64,000 nucleotides of DNA. Origin: Paralichthys olivaceus. Lineage: Eukaryota; Chordata; Actinopteri; Pleuronectiformes; Paralichthyidae. The notes below the pieces were generated by a model. That model saw nothing but the letters and a program-made list of their open reading frames with translations, was not told the DNA's origin and did not search any database. A program made the position numbers and the translations under genes. The stretch spans positions 6,264,621-6,328,620 of the forward strand of contig NC_091116.1 of the NCBI RefSeq assembly GCF_024713975.1. Reading direction: 5' to 3'. Below are positions 56,601-64,000 of this stretch, one piece after another; the stretch's first letter is position 1, and every line of letters starts with the position of its first letter.

Positions 56601-59600
56601 TCCTTTTACTTTACTTAAGTTTATTTGGCATAAAAGTAACGTTTGCACATTAAGATAATTGTGTTTCTTGGTGTTGATGTGTTCAAACGCCTGCAGGAAT
56701 CTGTGCCATCCAGAGCTCGTGAGGCATTCACATGCTGTATTTTGTCAGAGAAAATCCAACAGATGACATGAAATAAAAAGGAAGTTCCCACCGAGACAGA
56801 CTAACACAAGAAAGGGACAAGACAGGGACGTCACCTTCTGTTATATCCAATGCAAACCACACAAAGGCCATGTCAAGATCCTCAACCATCCTGCACCTCA
56901 GTGCTGATGCATCTCGATCACCTCCTGGTGGTATATTTTAGGCTAGTTCTTATGCAAAAGGAGAAAGCAGAGACACGATGTCCAGCTTTATTTGCAGCTC
57001 ATCTCATACTCAGCTTGCAGGTTTTTAAACTCAACTTCCAGTGAGTTACATTCACTCATTCGTCTTCACCTCTGTCTAACAGGACTAAAAAGAAGGAATT
57101 CTGGTTTTGCTGCGCAACAAAGGTGGGCGACTTGATTCACTTTGCATCTTAATGAGCTACGACTGGCAGAGACATCTGATCACTTCTTCAAGCGTGTTGA
57201 AATGATGAAAGACTTCTTTCCTCCTTCTCTATAACCTTGACTTCAGATTAGAACCTCATCTAAATTGTGTCTCACTTTGAGGATCTGTCTTGTTTTTCTA
57301 ACACGACAGTACTTTTCTGTGTAGGTTTCATAACCCTGTGAGTCATGAAATCTGCTTCACGATGTGTTTATTCAACAAAATATTTTTGTTCCAATCTCTC
57401 CTCCTCTGCTTCTGTTTCAAATGTCTCTACAGTAACACAAAGAGCAAAAAACAGAGGAAACACATTCGCCAACTTCACAGGTTTTGTGCTGCCATACTCT
57501 CAAGCCCTAAACTGTTTATTGTCAATAATTCTCTTCACAAATTGATTTATAAAGCTAGAAAACTTCCTTGAGAAATATGAGAACATATTAGATTCTAGAA
57601 ATGATTTCAATTTGATTTGAAAACTATCAACAATTATTGCAGTGTGGCATTTCAGCAGTGTGTGTTTGTGTCCGACACCCAGCTGTGCTTCTCGGTCAGA
57701 GTCGGAGGTTCAGATGGTTTGTGGCGGGGCGACTCTCTGACTGAAATCATATGTTTGAAAAGGTTGAGAATAACTGACTGTTTCTTTTTTACCTCAAGGT
57801 GTTCTTGAGATATGCGAAAAACTCACAAACTCTTAATAATTTCATCCTTGAGTCCGTCTTCCACCTTGGAAGTATAGAAACCTTCCACCATTATTTTATA
57901 TGAGTAAATCTACAGACTTGAAAAGTTTCACGTATGAGCACATTTGGAAAACGCAAGAAACTATATCCGTCCATGTTTAATGCAACAGGTTGCAACAGCA
58001 GGAAAACGTAAACATACGTAAACAAAAAAACATTGTACTCTCTCACAAACTATAAACTCTTACATGTACCATCATACTCTCTACAATGCAAATGTCTCTG
58101 AATGAAGCTGGACAGTAAAGAATGACAAAGATGCTGAATAACACATGAAATTAGATGGTGGAGAAAAAAAAGGGAGGATGACAGGAAGGGACTAAAATAA
58201 AAGAAGAGAGAAGGGAGGGAAGAAAGGAAGAAACTCCTAACCTCTAACAGCCAGTGATTTCCTTCTGAAAAATAAAAATACCCCCAGAAACACTGACACT
58301 TCGATAAATAACTTGAAAAGTAAACAGCATAGCTCATGTACGAAGATAATTCCTCTAAGGGCCCCTTTTTATCTGATGTGGGGAGGGGTTGAAACTGAAA
58401 AAGGGGAGATAAAAATGAAAGGGAAGGGAAAGAAAAGAAAAGAAAAGAAAAGATGCCGTGTTGCATAACGGCGTCGTAATGCATTGCTCACCGCGCTTCA
58501 GCTCCTTTCCAGTTCACTTTGCATTGGCAACGATTGCCATGATTCAAAACCAGAAAAACACACACACAAAGCTGAGTGTGTTTACAAACAGGTGCAACAT
58601 GGGAAAAAAAACTGCAGGCGCTCTGATGAATAAAAATAAAATCTGCTCATGTTCATACAAAATGACGGTTTCTTAAGGATTTAAAAAGCAGGTTGCTGCA
58701 GATACCTAGTTATAACAATTTTCCTCATTCCTGTGTGAGAAAATATTCAACTTCAGTTTTTAACACTGAAAAACTACAACGAACACAAAATGTGTGACGC
58801 CTCCAGTTGACTTGGAAACAGAATAAATTATTTATAGCCATGTGTGCTGTTGCATAAAGACCAAAAACAAAAATTGAGAATCTTATCAGCAGATTGAACA
58901 ATAATAAAAAATGTGGTGGTGGATCTTGACAAATCAAGTTACATATTGAGGAAATATTTCATCAAATTCGCAAAACAACTGAGTCCAGCACATAAATAAA
59001 AGTTGGATATCAGTGTGCAAAATCACATTAATATAACCAACACACAAGTTAATTAAAATAAGAGCATTAGGTGATGCTTTACAACAAATTATTTCCCAGC
59101 CCTAAATCCAGAGGATCCCAGTTTACTCTATCTTAAATACTTGGTGACAAAAATACACTGTGATGTTAAGTTCATCAGACTGAGTTCAACCACCTCCTCG
59201 CTCCATCACTGACCTGAGAAATCTGCCGGTCTGACTGAGGCTGCGACATGTGCTCATCCGGAGCCTCTACCCTCGTTTTGCAGTGTGTGTGCGCGACCGG
59301 CGGCGGTTTAATGAGAAAATGAGCCGGAGCACATGACGCAGAGCGACAGACCTCTCTCTGTCTCTCAGCGTCATGCATGAGCCGTCCAAAGGTAACAGGC
59401 TGGTGGGCGAGCTGCCGATGTCCTGTCGCTCGCAGCGGAAGAAACACCAAATGTGTCACCGGTGTACATGTCTTCTTCCGGGGAGAGAGAGAGAGAGGGG
59501 CCGCTGTCGTCAATTGCCCCTGCCGATAACCTGGCACCCAAACCGCCATTCCCTCTGCACATGTCAATCAATACTGGATGGGGTTGCTGTGGAAACGTGA

Positions 59601-62600
59601 CTGTGCGCGAGGAGGATGTGGCGGATGGCAGCAGGATCATGACATGTGCTTTGAGCATGTGTGTGTGATGTGTCTCGGTCAGACAGAAACACAAGGCAGG
59701 TCAGATGGGTCAGGACAGGATAGGACAGCTCTTGAAAATGTTGATGGCGTGACGGAGGAGTGTTGGGAATAAAAAATAAAATAAATATAATTATAAATAA
59801 ATACAAATTTGTTTCTCTTGGTTCCTCTTTTCTAACAAATAAATAAATATAAGCACCTCGATCAAGAGTCTTTGAACTCATTTTCTTTTTGTTTCTGCTA
59901 AAAAAGTAAATGCACCTTTCTCAGAGAAAAACTGGAAAAGTGGTTTTTAACCTGTGGTGATCTTGACGATCAGATGATGAATGTGTACGGAGTACCCAGT
60001 TTTTCATCTGACTTAAAATCTAAATTCAATCTAGCACCTAAAAAATATGTGGCTGTTACTATGCGTCAGTCAGATGCCGATTTTCAGAACTGAACAAAAG
60101 CCCTGGTTTCAAAATTCAAACGACACCAGATCTGAATGACCATCATTATGTTTTAATGCTGTGGAACAGGGACAACACTTGTCCAGATGAAGATTATTTG
60201 CAGCGCTCGTTGGCTCTCCCCCAGGAACACCAGCACGACTCTGCGAGGATTAGGCACGACCACGGAACGCCAAGAGGCCGAGGCGTCCTCACACCTCCTC
60301 AGCCTCTCGCTGAGCAGGTTACATAAGGCTGTGAATGGGATGCTCCACTTTATGAAACCATGCGTGGCTGCTGTCACATCCTCTGATTGGGCGGAATGTG
60401 GGGAATCTGCTGAAGGAGGAATCGGAGGACGAAGACACTGAGGCCTTTGTCTGTGTCAGATGCTGTTTTCACCCTGAGCCAATGAGTCTCGGGTCCTTTT
60501 TTGACCATCGTGTTTCACCCGCAGGTTCCACTCAGGTACCATCAGACCTGCAGCAGCATGTTCGACTTCTAAAAACAAAATGCTTGTCTGCTTTTCAGTG
60601 ACAAGTCACTCTTACATAACTGCCGCTTTCGTATCTTCACCCAGCTGCTCAGTATGACTGAACATTCCCCAACCAGATCATTTTTTATCTCCCTGTCTGC
60701 ACCATCGCCGCCCTGACGGAGCCGCTCGGGAATATCAATGAAGTTTGTCCCCGTGCAGGAGAAACTAAACACAGAGCGAGAGAAGCACTGAGGTCGTCGG
60801 ATTTCGAACGAGACAGGGAGATGGAAGGAAAAGACAAAAACACCACAGCAGGTTAATCTTTGAGATGTGATGTCAGGAAATCTGTGGAGTCTGACAGCAA
60901 AGGTTCAACACAGAAAGAAAGATGATGCTCGTGAACATGACGGCAGCACTTTTGGAGAAAGGAAGTGCCGAACAAAGAGCTGGAGAGGATGTGTGATAAA
61001 AAGCAACAACAACCAATCCATCACCAACCTCAAGCCACTTCTTTACCACCAGGACTTCATTATTATTTAAGCTCATTTAATCAGCTGTTTAAATGTGGAT
61101 GAATAATTCACGTTATTCACATTATGTATCACAAACAAATCAGAAACATCCTTCTGTTGATGTTTGGCTGTGGAAAACCAAATGAAGCTGATCAATCAAT
61201 ATAGTTAATTAAACATAGACACGTGCAGGGTTAACCCATGATCATCTCTGTTGTGCCGCTCCAGGGTTGATGGCACAACCCGGAGCAGAGCAACAGCAGA
61301 CGTTCTGGGACATGATTCCAACTATTCAATTTAAAAGAGTTGACATCTGAAGTCACAATGGTGGTCTTTTTTTATTTTATTAAAAAGAGCAAATTCTATA
61401 ATTTAAACTGAGCAAGTGTTTTTATTTCTAGCTCAAGTTAATGTCACAAGTTTCCTAATGGTGTCATCTTCAACAGTGGCAAGACTCAGCCATGATTCGG
61501 CTACAGGAGAAGAGAAAAACGGCAGCAGACGAAAACATCAGGGATGTGTGGACCAATGAGAAGTCTGCAACATTGTCAGATTGACAGTTCAAAACCCCAA
61601 ACTAATTAACCAAATTATGACCTAAGCAATGAATCATTGAATTGTCTGTCAACTGACAAATCAGATCTACTCTGATTCCGCTGTCACACACCAAAGACCA
61701 TATAAATAACTTAAACCAATCTACTAAAACAGCTTTTAAACCTATTTTCTTTCCTGTTTTCGATTAATCCCAGAGCAGGAACCAGCCACAGTTTGCACCA
61801 GACTCTTCTCTGCCTCTCTGCACCTGTCAGCTCCATCAACAGGCTCTGATTCTCTGACCGAACATCTGGACGTCAGCAGCCTGCAGGCCTCAGCTCACTG
61901 TTTGACATCGTGCACTAATTAGTGAGATCTGTCATCAGCCCTCGACCCTGAACGCCTCAGAGGGATCTCTTACATGAGCGTTCCTGCTGCAGCTTCTCAT
62001 AATTCCACGTGCGCTGGTAGGAAACGCAACACGGCACCTAAATGCAAGATGGACGACATGACAGCTCCACCAAAAGTGAAGCCAAAGCATCTCGATTGGT
62101 CATAAACTCTCCCCCTCCATGTTAGTGGATGGGACATGGACCAAACTAAAAAGTCGAATAAATGATTACAAACATTTTTGGCCACAAAAATCAAATAATT
62201 TCATTTTTAGAATTTCCAAGAGATTTTTCAGGACAGCAGGAAACAACCAGAAAACATAGAGACTTCCAGCTACAGAGGCATGAATGCATATGTCTCATAC
62301 ACAGGTTCTACTATATAAAAGCATGACAAACAATTCTAGAGTTCCTGAAAATATATATTTTAATTTCTCCATTCCAGACGTCTGCTACAGTGCAGAGAGG
62401 CTGGAAAACGAGCTCAAGCTGCTGTTTATCAGGCTGTGGTGAAGCTGCTGCAGACAGAGACTAAACTCTGCCTCCTCCACGTCAGCTCAGGGTGAGAATG
62501 GGGAGACGGGGTGAGGGAGCACGCGAGCAGCACCAGGCCAGAGACGTTGACCCACTGGCGGATCCGAAGCGACGTGTTGTGGCATTTTCATTGCACCGGC

Positions 62601-63089
62601 GGGCTGCAGAGCTCGATCTGTGCTGCCTGACTGCGCTGATAAGACAGCGGCCTGACACACAGCGAATGCACAAAGAGCACGCTCAGAGTCTGCAGGGTTT
62701 TTATCAGGCGGCGGCTCCGAGCAGAAATTCCCCCTCGTGTCCCCTCACTGTTTCTCAGTCTGCCATGTTCAAAACAAATCCAGGGTTGTTTTCGTGATGA
62801 AACACCATCTTCCACTTTTCCTCTAATCTGCCTCGCCTGTTCCACTTTGGCGATGTCCTGCCATTACCCAGAATGCCGCTCCGAGTGTTCTCAACAAGAA
62901 CAGGTTAGACAACTGGAGTCTTTGTTGTAAACATGGTAAAAACAACTCGCTTGAATGCACCACAGGAACAAAACCCAGTGATGTTTTAGTTCACTGACGT
63001 CTGCATTTTTTACTTTCAGCAATTTAACCACATTTAACCACTCCCTTTACCTTCTATTGGTAATTTTATGCATGTAAATGTTTGTTCGT
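53676..63089. other. Upstream region of tmem198, no coding exon recognised
   Basis: About 9.4 kb contain no exon I can support. CpG-richer patches at 59200-59600 and 62450-62750 could be promoter or 5' UTR exons of tmem198, because the first coding exon has an acceptor in its leader. At 59214 the minus strand reads CTCAG|GTCAGT, a possible donor. A purine-rich tract lies at 58150-58460. The other open frames have no family features. Confidence 0.45.
62036..62215. mobile_element. Dispersed repeat (family B, copy 2)
   Basis: It carries the blocks AAGATGGAC, AAGCCAAAGCATCTCGAT, GGTCATAAACTC, CCTCCATGTTAGTGGA and GGACATGGACCA, in the same order as 24310-24500. It is degraded and noncoding. Confidence 0.65.
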
Positions 63090-63230
63090 TGAGCACTTTA
63101 TTAGGAACACTCCATTATTGATGCAATTATCCAGTCAGCTGATCATGCGGCAGGAGTCTAGGGCATAAAAATCCTTCAGACACAGGTCATGAACTTCAGT
63201 TCACGTCAAACATCACAAAATGTGAACTCA
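63090..63230. repeat. Interspersed repeat with TTAGGAACAC / AATTATCCAGTCAGC motif
   Basis: It contains GAGCACTTTATTAGGAACAC followed by ATGCAATTATCC and ATCATGCGGCAG, a sequence I recognise as a high-copy repeat in teleost genomes. It has no coding capacity. It abuts a LINE-like fragment on its right. Confidence 0.6.
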
Positions 63231-63480
63231 GCCAGACAGGCACATCACCCCCACCCTGATCCATCTTCACAGGCTTCCACTCAAGTCACGCATGAAGTAC
63301 AAAATCCTCCTCCTCACCTATAAATCCCTTCAGTACCTATCTGACCTCCATCCCTATAATCCACCCCGGAACTTACGATCCTCGAATACGGGTCTTTTCA
63401 CCAGCCACCGTACGAGTGGTGGAACTGTGTCACAGTTACACGACAGAGACCTCCACAGACACCACACGTGAACCTCGTAG
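63231..63480 (+). mobile_element. Degraded LINE 3' fragment
   Basis: The plus-strand translation includes HRLPLKSRMKYKILLLTYKSL and then YNPPRNLRSSNTGLFTS. This resembles the tail of L2/CR1/Rex-type ORF2 proteins (HWLPV...KILLLTYKALH...). Only this short tail is present. Confidence 0.6.
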
Positions 63481-64000
63481 ATCATGTTTGGGACGTGGCA
63501 GCTAGAACGTGCATTAACGATGAGTTGCAGTCGTGTCGACATGGAGCGGAGGTCACAAGATCACGTCAAAAAGCGGTTCCTACAACATTCCCTCACTGCT
63601 CGCTCTTAATATTAATAAAATAAATATCAGATTAAACTCATCATGCTGCAGCAACCCTTGGGAGACTCCAACCTCGAAAGCTTCTCACACATTCCCACGA
63701 AGCAAAGAATAGAAACACATTAAAAACCTCAGACTCCACGTTCATCCAGCTGCCTTGTCAGGGCACCCAGTTTACTTGAGTTCAACCAAAAACAGATGAC
63801 TTATCGATTTTAAATTTTTGTAATCATAGACTATAAGCGTCCACAGTGCAAATGACCTATTTTATCCACCACACATTCTTAACTCCATATATATTCAATT
63901 TATAATCGTATGACAGAGCACAAAAGCAGCAAATCTTGTTTTTCTGTTGATTGACTTATTGGTTACAGCTATTGACTGATCTCTTAAGCATTATACCACT

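Noticed and set aside
61250-61279. An 8-base inverted repeat, GTTGTGCC and GGCACAAC
   Set aside because: A short stem with a 14-base loop is expected by chance, and nothing nearby gives it a role.

Overview
The window is nuclear DNA from a ray-finned fish, most likely a percomorph teleost. It has vertebrate multi-exon genes with GT/AG introns, very abundant (CA)n/(TG)n microsatellites, and short terminal-inverted-repeat elements of the kind scattered through teleost genomes. No bacterial, phage, CRISPR or mobile-operon content was seen. Every protein-coding gene was identified by translating exons and comparing them with remembered human family sequences; no database was searched.

Layout, left to right. 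Positions 3554-5726 (minus) hold the first four coding exons of nhej1 (XLF, a DNA end-joining factor); its C-terminal exons were not found. Positions 9047-30440 (minus) hold a complete 23-exon ptprn (IA-2, the dense-core-vesicle pseudophosphatase), with a mir-153 hairpin in the intron between coding exons 19 and 20. Positions 32366-38522 (minus) hold a complete 14-coding-exon dnpep (M18 aspartyl aminopeptidase), with a probable noncoding first exon near 39575. Positions 42426-48782 (plus) hold a complete 9-exon des (desmin). Positions 51992-53574 (minus) hold a complete four-coding-exon tmem198, tail-to-tail with des. From 53.7 to 64 kb only noncoding sequence and degraded repeats were recognised, perhaps including 5' UTR introns or promoter of tmem198. 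All reconstructed exon chains keep a single open frame (ptprn 968 aa, dnpep 469 aa, des 471 aa, tmem198 365 aa).

The order nhej1-ptprn-dnpep-des-tmem198 is a thinned version of human 2q35, where many other genes lie between these. That fits gene loss after the teleost genome duplication (inference). The genes do not form one pathway: they cover DNA repair, neuroendocrine secretion plus a neuronal microRNA, peptide turnover, muscle intermediate filament, and Wnt-related membrane signalling. Linkage is ancestral rather than functional.

No convincing new biological system is visible. The items most worth checking are an unrecognised antisense candidate exon inside the last des intron, a 21-unit CAG repeat just upstream of the ptprn start codon, a des intron made mostly of microsatellite, the missing nhej1 tail, the GAA/TTC tract at the dnpep 5' end, and three dispersed inverted-repeat element families.
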